Of a DNA stretch of 64,000 nt, positions 56,863-64,000 are shown piece after piece (positions within the stretch are counted from its first letter, which is position 1; each line of letters opens with the position of its first letter). This DNA comes from Haloechinothrix sp033042135. Lineage in GTDB: Bacteria; Actinomycetota; Actinomycetes; Mycobacteriales; Pseudonocardiaceae. A program made the translations under genes and the position numbers. Below the pieces are notes generated by a model. The model had not been told where the DNA came from. It worked only from the letters and a program-made list of their open reading frames with translations, and made no database searches. The DNA lies in NCBI RefSeq assembly GCF_033042135.1, contig NZ_WBXM01000001.1, positions 310,001 through 374,000 of the forward strand, given 5' to 3'.

Positions 56863-57536
56863 GGATCGGCGCGGTCACCTTCCCCGGCACCCTGGACGAC
56901 GTGGACACGGTGCGCGCCATCCGACACGCGGGCGCCGAGGCCGTGGAACTGTGGCATGGCGACGCCGATCTGCGTGGCGTCGACGCCGTCATCCTTCCCG
57001 GCGGCTTCTCGTACGGCGACTACCTGCGTGCGGGCGCGATCGCCCGGTTCGCGCCGGTGATGGAGCGGGTCATCGAGGCCGCGCGCGGCGGCATGCCGGT
57101 ACTGGGGATCTGCAACGGTTTCCAGGTCCTCTGCGAGGCAGGGCTGCTGCCCGGTGCGCTGGTGCGCAACCACAAACTGCACTTCGTCTGCCGCGACCAG
57201 TGGCTGCGGGTAGAACGCGCCACCACGGCGTGGACCGGCCGCTACGAGCCCGGTGCGGAGATCCTCGTGCCGGTCAAGAACGGTGAGGGCGCCTACATGG
57301 CCGCCGAGCGGGAGCTCGACGAGCTGGAAGGCGAGGGGCGTGTGGTCTTCCGGTACCTCGAGGAGAACCCCAACGGATCCCGACGCGACATCGCGGGGAT
57401 CTGCGATGACACCGGCCGGATCGTGGGCCTGATGCCCCATCCCGAGCACGCCGTCGACGCGCTGACCGGCCCGAGCGACGACGGGCTCGGCATATTTCTT
57501 TCCGCCATGGACAGCTTCGTCAAGGGAGCGGCATGA
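56859..57536 (+). CDS. purQ: Phosphoribosylformylglycinamidine synthase, glutaminase subunit PurQ
   Basis: A 225-residue class I glutamine amidotransferase. The nucleophile Cys is in PVLGICNGFQVLCEAGLLPG (near residue 86), with the oxyanion-region PGGFSYGDYLRAGAIAR and the catalytic His/Glu in GLMPHPEHAVD near the C-terminus. It releases ammonia from glutamine for PurL. GTG start, overlapping purS by 4 nt; the stop overlaps the purL start by 4 nt. Confidence 0.97.
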   Translation: MRIGAVTFPGTLDDVDTVRAIRHAGAEAVELWHGDADLRGVDAVILPGGFSYGDYLRAGAIARFAPVMERVIEAARGGMPVLGICNGFQVLCEAGLLPGALVRNHKLHFVCRDQWLRVERATTAWTGRYEPGAEILVPVKNGEGAYMAAERELDELEGEGRVVFRYLEENPNGSRRDIAGICDDTGRIVGLMPHPEHAVDALTGPSDDGLGIFLSAMDSFVKGAA

Positions 57537-59824
57537 CCTCCACCCAGCCGCACGTCGAGACGGTCTCCCACGCTGCGGCGACCCCGGATGCGCCTCAGCC
57601 GTACGCCGAGCTCGGCCTGGCCGACGACGAGTACGAACGCATCCGCGACATCCTCGGTCGCAGGCCGACCGAGGCGGAGCTGGCGATGTACTCGGTGATG
57701 TGGAGCGAGCACTGCTCCTACAAGTCCTCCAAGGTGCACTGGCGTCACTGGAAGGAGAACACCACCGAGGAAATGCGGGCCAAGATGCTCGCCGGTATCG
57801 GTGAGAACGCGGGTGTGGTGGACATCGGGGACGGCTGGGCCGTCACCTTCAAGATCGAGTCACACAACCATCCGTCCTATGTGGAGCCATACCAGGGCGC
57901 GGCGACCGGCGTCGGCGGGATCGTCCGGGACATCATTGCGATGGGGGCACGCCCGCTCGCGATCATGGATTCGCTGCGTTTCGGCGCGGCCGAGGCCACC
58001 GACACCAAGCGGGTGCTGCCCGGCGTGGTCGCGGGTATCAGCGGCTACGGCAACTGCCTTGGCCTACCGAACATCGGCGGCGAGGTCGTCTTCGACCCCT
58101 CGTACCAGGGCAACCCGCTGGTCAACGCGATGTGTATCGGGGCGATGCGAGCTCAGGACCTGCATTTGGCCCACGCATCCGGGACGGGCAACAAGGTCGT
58201 GCTGTTCGGCGCGCGCACCGGCCTGGACGGTATCGGCGGGGTGTCGGTGCTGGCCTCGGAGACCTTCAGCGGTGACGAGTCCGGCGCCGGGCGCAAGAAG
58301 CTGCCCTCGGTGCAGGTGGGTGATCCGTTCACCGAGAAGCTGCTCATCGAGTGCTGCCGCGAACTGTTCCGTGAGGAGCTCGTCGTGGGCATCCAGGACC
58401 TGGGCGGTGCCGGGCTGTCCTGCGCGACAAGCGAGCTCGCCTCCGCGGGTGACGGCGGAATGCGTGTGGCGCTGGACCGGGTGCCGCTGCGGGCCGAGGG
58501 TATGACCCCGGCCGAGGTGCTCTCCAGCGAATCGCAAGAGCGGATGTGTGCCGTGGTCCGGCCGGAGGATATGGACGCCTTCCTGCGGGTGTGCGCCAAG
58601 TGGGACGTGCAGGCGACCGAGATCGGTGAGGTCACCGACGGCGAGCGGCTGGAGATCACCTGGCACGGCGAGACCGTTGTGGACGTGCCGCCGGGTTCGC
58701 TGGCGCACGAGGGGCCGGAATACCACCGACCGATCGCGCGTCCGGCCACCCAGGACGCGTTGCGGGCCGACACCCCGGACGCACTGCCGCGTCCGAGCGG
58801 TCCGGCCGAGCTGCGGGACACGGTGCTGCGCATGATCGCCTCACCGAACCTGTGTTCGCGGAGCTGGGTGACCGATCAGTACGACCGCTACGTGCGTGGT
58901 GGCACGGTGCTGGCGCAGCCCGCCGACGCTGGCATGATCCGGATCGACGAGGAGACCGGCCGTGGCGTGGCCGCCGCGACGGACTGCAACGGCCGCTACG
59001 TCAAGCTCGACCCCTACGCCGGTACGCAGCTGGCGCTGGCCGAGGCCTACCGCAACGTGGCCACCGGCGGTGCCATGCCGCTGGCGGTCACCAACTGCCT
59101 GAACTTCGGCTCGGCCACCGATCCCGGCGTGATGTGGCAGTTCGAGCAGGCGGTGCGCGGGCTGGCCGAGGGCTGCCGGGAGCTGGGCATCCCGGTAACC
59201 GGCGGCAACGTCAGCTTCTACAACCAGACCGGGGACACCGCGATCCTGCCGACACCGGTGGTCGGGGTGATCGGGGTGATCGACGATGTGCGCCGTCGCA
59301 TCCCGACCGGTATCGGTGCCGAGCCGGGCGAGACGCTGCTGCTGCTCGGCGAGACCGCCGACGAGTTCGGCGGCTCCGACTGGGCGGACGTGATCCACGG
59401 CCACCTCGGTGGACTTCCGCCCGCTGTGGACTTGCGGCGCGAGAAGCTACTCGCCGAGATCCTGGTTGCTGGTTCGCGCGACGGCATGATCTCGGCCGCG
59501 CACGACGTCTCCGGCGGCGGCCTGGCGCAGACGCTGGTGGAGACCGTGCTGATCGGACAGACCGGCGCCCGTGTGCTGCTCGACGAGGACCAGGACCCGT
59601 TCGTGCAGTTGTTCTCGGAGTCCGCGGGCCGGGTGCTGGTGGCGGTGCCACGCACCGAGGAACTGCGGTTCACCGAGCTGTGCTCAGCGCGCGGCCTGCC
59701 CTGGCGCAAGGCCGGGGTGAGTGACCCGGAGTCCGGCAGGCTGGAGATCCAGGACATCGCGTCCTTCACCCTCGACGAGCTCCGCCAGGCCTGGGAGGGC
59801 ACCCTCCCAGCGCTGTTCGGCTGA
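57533..59824 (+). CDS. purL: Phosphoribosylformylglycinamidine synthase, large catalytic subunit PurL
   Basis: A 763-residue ATP-dependent synthase turning FGAR into FGAM. Conserved blocks: MYSVMWSEHCSYKSSKVHW near residue 55 with the catalytic His, FKIESHNHPSYVEPYQGAAT, GVGGIVRDIIAMGARPLAI, DLGGAGLSCATSELASAG and the second-half TGGNVSFYNQTGD, AHDVSGGGLAQTLVE. It has the small-type PurL length used with separate PurS and PurQ. It ends the purSQL operon and is followed after 14 bp by a convergent membrane-protein gene. Confidence 0.98.
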   Translation: MTSTQPHVETVSHAAATPDAPQPYAELGLADDEYERIRDILGRRPTEAELAMYSVMWSEHCSYKSSKVHWRHWKENTTEEMRAKMLAGIGENAGVVDIGDGWAVTFKIESHNHPSYVEPYQGAATGVGGIVRDIIAMGARPLAIMDSLRFGAAEATDTKRVLPGVVAGISGYGNCLGLPNIGGEVVFDPSYQGNPLVNAMCIGAMRAQDLHLAHASGTGNKVVLFGARTGLDGIGGVSVLASETFSGDESGAGRKKLPSVQVGDPFTEKLLIECCRELFREELVVGIQDLGGAGLSCATSELASAGDGGMRVALDRVPLRAEGMTPAEVLSSESQERMCAVVRPEDMDAFLRVCAKWDVQATEIGEVTDGERLEITWHGETVVDVPPGSLAHEGPEYHRPIARPATQDALRADTPDALPRPSGPAELRDTVLRMIASPNLCSRSWVTDQYDRYVRGGTVLAQPADAGMIRIDEETGRGVAAATDCNGRYVKLDPYAGTQLALAEAYRNVATGGAMPLAVTNCLNFGSATDPGVMWQFEQAVRGLAEGCRELGIPVTGGNVSFYNQTGDTAILPTPVVGVIGVIDDVRRRIPTGIGAEPGETLLLLGETADEFGGSDWADVIHGHLGGLPPAVDLRREKLLAEILVAGSRDGMISAAHDVSGGGLAQTLVETVLIGQTGARVLLDEDQDPFVQLFSESAGRVLVAVPRTEELRFTELCSARGLPWRKAGVSDPESGRLEIQDIASFTLDELRQAWEGTLPALFG

Positions 59825-59838
59825 CCGCCGGGAGGCCG

Positions 59839-60459
59839 TCAGAGGAACAGGAACAGCTGCACGCACCAGCTGTCGTCGACGAGCGTGGAGTACACGCTAC
59901 CGTCGGCCTCGTTGCCGGTGAGGGTTCCGGAGATCTCGGCGTTGGCCATGGTCGCGTGGTCTTCCTCGACGCTGACCGACTCGATCTGAGCGCTCTCATT
60001 GACGGCGTGCTCGATGTTGGTCCGGTTCATCTGTTCGACATCCTCTTCCTCGCAGAGCATTCCGGTCGCCACGTCGACCTCGCCCCCGTTGATGGCGGCG
60101 ACAAACTCCTCGATCACCCGCGCGCCGTCTCCCCCGGAAACATCACCATCCCCGCCGGTTCCGGCGTCCTCGCTACCCTCGTCGTCGCTTACCGTGTCCT
60201 GATCGCCTGCGTCCTCGCCACCGGGCTCCTCCGATTCGTCTTGCGCCACCGTGCCCACACCATCGGCCTGACCCGCCACCTCGTCGTCGAGAAAGAATCC
60301 GGGAGCGACAAAGCCAGTGACCAGGACGACGGCGGTAAGCAGTGCGGTGGCGGCGAGTCCGATCCGCCACCTCCTGCGTCCGGCGGCGTGCGACGGGCTG
60401 TTCTCGTCGGCCGCTTCGTTCGCCTCGTGCGATTCTGGGTCGTGGCTAGCGTCGGTCAC
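59839..60459 (-). CDS. Membrane-anchored protein with one NTF2-like (DUF4878-type) domain
   Basis: A 206-residue protein. The GTG at 60459 follows GGAGGG. After an acidic cytoplasmic head, a single hydrophobic segment (IGLAATALLTAVVLVTGFVA) anchors it; an acidic Asp/Glu/Gly-rich linker follows (EEPGGEDAGDQDTVSDDEG). The C-terminal domain (RVIEEFVAAINGGEVDVATG, ending DDSWCVQLFLFL) is NTF2-like. The membrane segment TGFVAPGFF and final W-C-V recur in the next gene upstream (60634-61692), so the two are paralogues. It is exported domain-out; the ligand is unknown. Confidence 0.82.
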   Translation of the reverse strand: MTDASHDPESHEANEAADENSPSHAAGRRRWRIGLAATALLTAVVLVTGFVAPGFFLDDEVAGQADGVGTVAQDESEEPGGEDAGDQDTVSDDEGSEDAGTGGDGDVSGGDGARVIEEFVAAINGGEVDVATGMLCEEEDVEQMNRTNIEHAVNESAQIESVSVEEDHATMANAEISGTLTGNEADGSVYSTLVDDSWCVQLFLFL

Positions 60460-60633
60460 GGGTTCCCTCCAGGGATGTCCGGGCTCGCCTCGGTGCTGGC
60501 CGGGACACGAGCATCGAGGCGGCAAGGTACGGAGGTGAGCAGTATGTCAGGTCGACATCATTCTTGTGAGGGATGCCCGGAAGGTGACGCCTCGATCCGG
60601 TAGCCGGAGCCCGGGATGCCGGTGGCAGCTGCC

Positions 60634-61692
60634 TCAGTGGAGGCTGAAGCTCTCCACGCACCAGTCGTCGTTCTCGGAATCGACGATCAGCAACCCGCTC
60701 ATCTCGCCCGGCTCGCCGCTGCCTTCGAGTTCGGCGCTGAACCAGCTGTCGAACTCCATTCCGGGGTCGGTCGAGGAGATCTCGACATCGGCGTCGATCG
60801 CGGCCTCGATGCTGTCACCGACTATGTCGGGCGCGTCCCCACAGAGCACCCCGGTCGCGGCGTCCTCGTCACCGTCGTTGATGGCTTTGACGAACTCGTC
60901 GAGGAAGTCCCTGGCCTCGGTGCCGAGTTCACCCTCGGGCATGGTCTGGCCAGGGTCCTCTCCCGGCATGTCCGGATCGCCCTGACCGGGGAAGACGTCC
61001 TCGTCGAACATGGCGTTGTCGACGCACCAGGAGCCGTCCTCGTTGGTGAGTTCGAGCGTCATCGTCAGCTCGCCGTTCTCACCGGCCAGCTCACCGTACT
61101 CACTGGTCAGCTCGATCGGCACGGTGGCGAGGTCGTCGGACTCCTCGGTAGCGGGTCCGGCGATCGTGACGGTCTCCTTGATCTCCTCGGACACGTTCAG
61201 GTCCTCTTGGGTAGGCAGCCTGTCCTCGTCCGCCATGGTGGACTGCTCGCACACCACAGCCGTCATCGTGCTCGCGTCGCGCTCGTTCCAGCCGTCCACG
61301 AACGTCGCGGCCACCTCGTCCGGGTCGTTGCCGCCGTGGAAGAAACCGGGGGTGACGAACCCGGTGATCAGCACAGCCGCTACGGCGAGTACGCCCGCAC
61401 CGCCCGCGCCGAGTCCGATCCACAGGCCGGTGCGCTTGCCGTTGCCGCCACCGTGGCCGGGATCGAAGCCGCCGGGCGGCATCACACCCGGCGGCGGACC
61501 ACCGGGGGGCATGCCACCGGCTGGCGGGTACGGGCCTGGCCCGTACTGGCCGTACGCTCCCGGATAACCGCCCTGCTGGGGATAACCGCCCTGCTGGGGA
61601 TAACCGCCCTGCTGGGGATAACCGCCGGGCTGCGGCTGCTGGTACGGGTCCCCCTGGCCCGGGTGTCCCCCTGGTTGCGGTGGCTCGGTCAT
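60634..61692 (-). CDS. Membrane-anchored protein with Pro/Gln/Gly-rich head and two NTF2-like domains
   Basis: A 352-residue protein. The ATG at 61692 follows GGGGAGGG. The cytoplasmic head of about 85 residues is Pro/Gly/Gln/Tyr-rich with QQGGYP repeats (18-bp DNA repeats at 61562-61626). One hydrophobic segment (LAVAAVLITGFVTPGFF) follows. Outside are two related domains of about 100 residues, one starting VAATFVDGWNERDASTMTAV and ending GSWCVDN, the other starting FLDEFVKAINDGDEDAATG and ending DWCVESFSLH. Both resemble DUF4878/NTF2-like folds. It is a paralogue of the 59839-60459 product, with one domain extra. Function unknown. Confidence 0.82.
   Translation of the reverse strand: MTEPPQPGGHPGQGDPYQQPQPGGYPQQGGYPQQGGYPQQGGYPGAYGQYGPGPYPPAGGMPPGGPPPGVMPPGGFDPGHGGGNGKRTGLWIGLGAGGAGVLAVAAVLITGFVTPGFFHGGNDPDEVAATFVDGWNERDASTMTAVVCEQSTMADEDRLPTQEDLNVSEEIKETVTIAGPATEESDDLATVPIELTSEYGELAGENGELTMTLELTNEDGSWCVDNAMFDEDVFPGQGDPDMPGEDPGQTMPEGELGTEARDFLDEFVKAINDGDEDAATGVLCGDAPDIVGDSIEAAIDADVEISSTDPGMEFDSWFSAELEGSGEPGEMSGLLIVDSENDDWCVESFSLH
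61562..61626. repeat. Tandem 18-bp repeats coding QQGGYP
   Basis: Three exact copies of GGATAACCGCCCTGCTGG (61562-61579, 61580-61597, 61598-61615) and a partial fourth (to 61626). On the coding strand each gives QQGGYP. Exact identity at DNA level suggests recent slippage expansion. Confidence 0.9.
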
Positions 61693-61905
61693 GGTGTGGC
61701 CCTCCCCATCTCGGTGCGTCCGCCTGGTGCTCACGCGCTACGACGTGCCTTGCGGTGACGCGGTTCCACGTGACGTGCCGGTGCGTGACACTCGCGGCGT
61801 ATTGTGCCGCCTCGACGCGCACACCGGTGCACCGGGCACCGCCCGAGCCGGCTCGCCACGCGAGTCGGGGCCAACGGGGAGCCCGCACCACACACTCCGT
61901 TCGGA

Positions 61906-62757
61906 TCAGCCGGAGGCGATGGCTTCGAGCTGGCTGATGGTGCCGTTGAACTCGTTCTTGTCGATGGGATCGTCGGTGTACTGCCAGAACGTGTAGTAGT
62001 GCCACCCGGGAGGCAGGTGGCCCGGCTGGTCCGCGTACCGCGCGATCCACAGTGGAACCGTTTCGCCGAAGTCGTGATCGTCGCCGACGCACAGCTTCCA
62101 CCAGGAGGTGGAGGTGTAGAACACGGGGTAGCGTCCGGTCATGTCCTTGTAGGTATCGTGGAAGTCCTCGATCCACGACACCATCTCCGGCTTGGACTTG
62201 TCGTAGCAGTACTCGCCGTACGGGTTGTACTCGAGATCGGCCACACCGGGCAGGGTCCTGCCGTCGTCGCTCCACCCCCCGCCGTTGTTGACGAAGTACT
62301 CCGCCTGAGCCGCGCCGCTGGACCTGTCGGGAAGCGCGAAATGGTACGCGCCGCGGATCATGCCGACGTCGTAGGAACCGTTGTACTGCTGGGTGAAGTA
62401 CGAGTTGCGGAAGCCGGTGCCCTCGGTGGCCTTGACGTAGGCGAAGCGCTTGCCCTCGTCCCACCAGTACTCCCAGTCGACCTCCCGCTGCCATCCGCTG
62501 ACGTCGATACCGCGCACATCGGAGCGTGTGTTGGAGCGTTCGCGCTCGCCCGTTCCGGTTCTCGGGCTGGGCGAGCCCTCGACTCGTGCGATCTGGGATC
62601 CCATCGACGCTCCGTGGGCGTGGTGCGGGTGGCCGTCCCGATCACCTTTCCTGGAGTCGGTGGACGCTGCGGCGGGTATCACCGAGCCGAGCAGCAGCAT
62701 GCCCGATACGAGATGGACGGTCGTGGCGTTGAGTCGCGTCCTGAATGTGGAGCGCAC
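61906..62757 (-). CDS. Secreted glycoside hydrolase family 25 lysozyme
   Basis: A 283-residue muramidase cutting peptidoglycan. The GTG at 62757 follows GGGAGGAG and gives a Sec-type signal (RSTFRTRLN, hydrophobic core VSGMLLLGSVIPAAAS). A charged, His-rich linker (residues about 35-75) precedes the GH25 domain. Domain signatures are DVRGIDVSGWQREVDW, FAYVKATEGTGFRNSYF and GVADLEYNPYG, where the D-x-E pair is catalytic. The end reads GWHYYTFWQYTDDP. It may act in growth, cell-wall remodelling or competition. It is on the same strand as, and downstream of, the T7SS-associated gene. Confidence 0.93.
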   Translation of the reverse strand: MRSTFRTRLNATTVHLVSGMLLLGSVIPAAASTDSRKGDRDGHPHHAHGASMGSQIARVEGSPSPRTGTGERERSNTRSDVRGIDVSGWQREVDWEYWWDEGKRFAYVKATEGTGFRNSYFTQQYNGSYDVGMIRGAYHFALPDRSSGAAQAEYFVNNGGGWSDDGRTLPGVADLEYNPYGEYCYDKSKPEMVSWIEDFHDTYKDMTGRYPVFYTSTSWWKLCVGDDHDFGETVPLWIARYADQPGHLPPGWHYYTFWQYTDDPIDKNEFNGTISQLEAIASG

Positions 62758-62990
62758 GGAGTTCTCCTCCCACCGGGTGCAGGTCTGCGGTGCCGATCGC
62801 TGCTGTCCGGACGGCACCAGCGCCAACCGCCTCGCCGTGACGAGCGCAAGACGAGGGCAGGGATAAGGTCGGGACGTGCGTTCCGGCAGCTGATCGACAT
62901 CTGCCGCACCATCATCACCCGATCACGGGCGCTCCACACATCGAGCGTCACCTGGTCGAGTGAGACCGCGCGAGGGCGGGTGTGCGGGTG

Positions 62991-63602
62991 CTACCGCTGC
63001 CCGCGAGCGGCGATTTCCAGGTGACGCGCGGGAATCACCGCGGTCACCATCTCGTGGGGGTTGATCGCCAGTGGATGGCCTGCCAGGAACGGCAGCAGCT
63101 GCCGCCCGGTGAGTTCACGCGCACCGGGCCAGTCGGCGGGCACCATGGTGCGGCTGGTGTAGGCGGGTACCACGATGCGACCGGTGCGGTCGTAGAAGCC
63201 GGTGAGGTTGTTCTGCCTCGGCGAGACGGCGTAGACGTACAGTATCGACCGCAGCACCACAGGTGGCAGGTCGGACACGGGCCGGTGCTGGGCGTCCACC
63301 AGCTGGAGCAGCTCTTCGAGCTCCGAGGTCGGCTCCGGGTATCCGAGCGCCTTCGGTGATGGCAGGTAGTCCTCGTTGGGGTGGAACGACTCCACCACGT
63401 CCCCGTTGGTGTCAACGGGGTACGAGCCGACCACCGCGAACTGCGGCACGTCACCGTCCGGGTCGTAGGCTTCGTCGATCACGTGGAGCCAGGTGCCGGG
63501 GTTCCGGCGCGCATGCGCTCGCATGGATTCGGTGATCGGGGGTGTCGGCTGGATGCGCTGCTGCCGCACCTTGCCTGACTCGTCCGGACTCGCCATCGGC
63601 AT
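62991..63602 (-). CDS. Type VII secretion system-associated protein (SseB-like)
   Basis: A 203-residue protein. The core resembles the actinomycete T7SS-associated family: NPGTWLHVIDEAYDPDGDVP, FAVVGSYPVDTNGDVVESFH and PNEDYLPSPKALGYPEPTSE near residues 35-95, followed by a longer C-terminal domain (NLTGFYDRTGRIVVPAYTSR). No signal or membrane segment is present. The ATG at 63602 was chosen; a second ATG at 63596 is possible. The family's molecular role is not established. The nearest T7SS genes in the window are 30 kb away. Confidence 0.72.
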   Translation of the reverse strand: MPMASPDESGKVRQQRIQPTPPITESMRAHARRNPGTWLHVIDEAYDPDGDVPQFAVVGSYPVDTNGDVVESFHPNEDYLPSPKALGYPEPTSELEELLQLVDAQHRPVSDLPPVVLRSILYVYAVSPRQNNLTGFYDRTGRIVVPAYTSRTMVPADWPGARELTGRQLLPFLAGHPLAINPHEMVTAVIPARHLEIAARGQR

Positions 63603-63702
63603 TCCATCGCTCGGCTCGTGATTTCGGTTACGTGATCATCCTATGCCTGCCTGACTGGGCAGGCTGTTGGCCGGGGTTCACGGTATACCGGCCGGTGCGT
63701 CG

Positions 63703-63708
63703 TACGCT
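63703..63708 (+). promoter_or_regulatory. -10 hexamer TACGCT ahead of the last gene
   Basis: TACGCT lies 7 nt before the GTG at 63716, consistent with a leaderless start. Confidence 0.42.
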
Positions 63709-63715
63709 GGGTGGC

Positions 63716-64000
63716 GTGGTTGCGTCCCGGCGTGCTCCCGATCCCGGTGAGGTGCGTGACGCCCTCGCCGCCGTGACGGCCTGGCTGGATGGACAGGCCG
63801 GGAAACCGGCGCGTGCCGAGCTCGCCACTGCGGTGCGGCTGACGTTGCGCGCGTTGCAGCACCGCGCCCCGGGAAGCAGCGTGGAGGTCCGTGTCCCGCC
63901 GTTCGCCGCGGTGCAGTGCATCGCGGGGCCGCAGCACACGCGCGGTAACCCGCCGAACGTCGTGGAGGCCGACCCGCGCACCTGGCTCGAGCTGGCTTGC
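63716..64000 (+). CDS. Sterol-carrier family protein, partial (C-terminus beyond right edge)
   Basis: The first 95 residues of a gene cut by the window edge, beginning VVASRRAPDPGEVRDALAAV. The segment SVEVRVPPFAAVQCIAGPQH, followed by RGNPPNVVEADPRTWLELA, is the conserved core of the actinobacterial sterol-carrier (SCP2-like) family, Rv0807 in M. tuberculosis. In mycobacteria that gene stands right before purF, so purF probably follows outside this window, close to purSQL. It starts with GTG 7 nt after a -10 hexamer. Confidence 0.85.
   Translation, partial: MVASRRAPDPGEVRDALAAVTAWLDGQAGKPARAELATAVRLTLRALQHRAPGSSVEVRVPPFAAVQCIAGPQHTRGNPPNVVEADPRTWLELAC

Noticed and set aside
1..64000. tRNA, rRNA, CRISPR array, insertion sequence or prophage
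   Set aside because: No cloverleaf-like GGTTCGAATC segments, regularly spaced repeats, transposase or phage genes were seen on either strand.

Overview
This window is high-GC actinobacterial chromosome, most likely from the family Pseudonocardiaceae (Amycolatopsis, Saccharomonospora or Prauserella relatives). The evidence is a GC content near 70 percent by eye, XRE/DUF5753-DUF397 regulator pairs, ECF and SigE-type sigma factors, type VII secretion accessory genes (PE-like, PPE-like, EspG), DUF3558 and other lipoproteins, and purine genes spread out as in mycobacteria. No rRNA, tRNA, CRISPR array, insertion sequence or prophage was recognised. Genes sit on both strands in short operons. Many start codons lie 6-8 nt after a TANNNT -10 hexamer, which suggests leaderless transcripts.

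Layout. 1-6.1 kb: an XRE/DUF397 pair, two tandem paralogous beta-propeller lipoproteins, and an ECF42-type sigma factor with its DGPF/YCII partner. 6.4-9.3 kb: a LexA paralogue convergent with a molybdopterin oxidoreductase. 9.4-17.3 kb: a VOC protein, an AraC regulator, a MarR-MFS-DedA operon, an aldo/keto reductase, a DUF368 translocase coupled to an FAD oxidase, and a SigE-type sigma factor. 18-25 kb: YciI, PPOX and SDR genes, then fba, DUF3151, an Rv0358-like gene and purA, an order resembling the M. tuberculosis Rv0357c-Rv0363c region. 25-29 kb: a phosphodiesterase, an MpaB-type oxygenase, an NTF2-like lipoprotein and purD. 29.4-33.2 kb: a PE-like/PPE-like/EspG module and a DUF3558 lipoprotein. 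33-42 kb: an ABC-2 transporter, an aminotransferase, a threonine aldolase, a structured intergenic region, a TetR regulator, purB, a MOSC protein and a SAM-hydrolysing enzyme. 42-49 kb: a cysteine-type leader peptide in front of a TauE/SafE permease, an MBL hydrolase, an aldehyde dehydrogenase and a heterodimeric ABC exporter. 49-51 kb: a second XRE/DUF397 module. 55.5-64 kb: an epimerase, purS-purQ-purL, two NTF2-like membrane proteins, a GH25 lysozyme, a T7SS-associated protein and the start of a sterol-carrier-like gene.

The most unusual region is 51.0-55.4 kb, a lower-GC island holding five tightly packed co-directional genes. They encode a Cys-rich orphan protein, a dikinase-like protein that keeps the substrate and swivelling-His domains but lacks the ATP-grasp domain, a phytanoyl-CoA-dioxygenase-type Fe(II)/2-oxoglutarate enzyme, a 68-residue HTH-like protein, and a tryptophanyl-tRNA synthetase that does not look like the usual actinobacterial enzyme. 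The first four are joined by 1-4 nt stop/start overlaps. I read this as a compact, apparently undescribed biosynthetic or modification operon with a self-resistance, or possibly tRNA-supplying, TrpRS. That function is inference.

Other points of interest are an ABC exporter pair with exactly one intact composite ATP site, a family of long perfect palindromes between genes, and DedA and DUF368 genes (two families linked to undecaprenyl-phosphate recycling) 3.4 kb apart.
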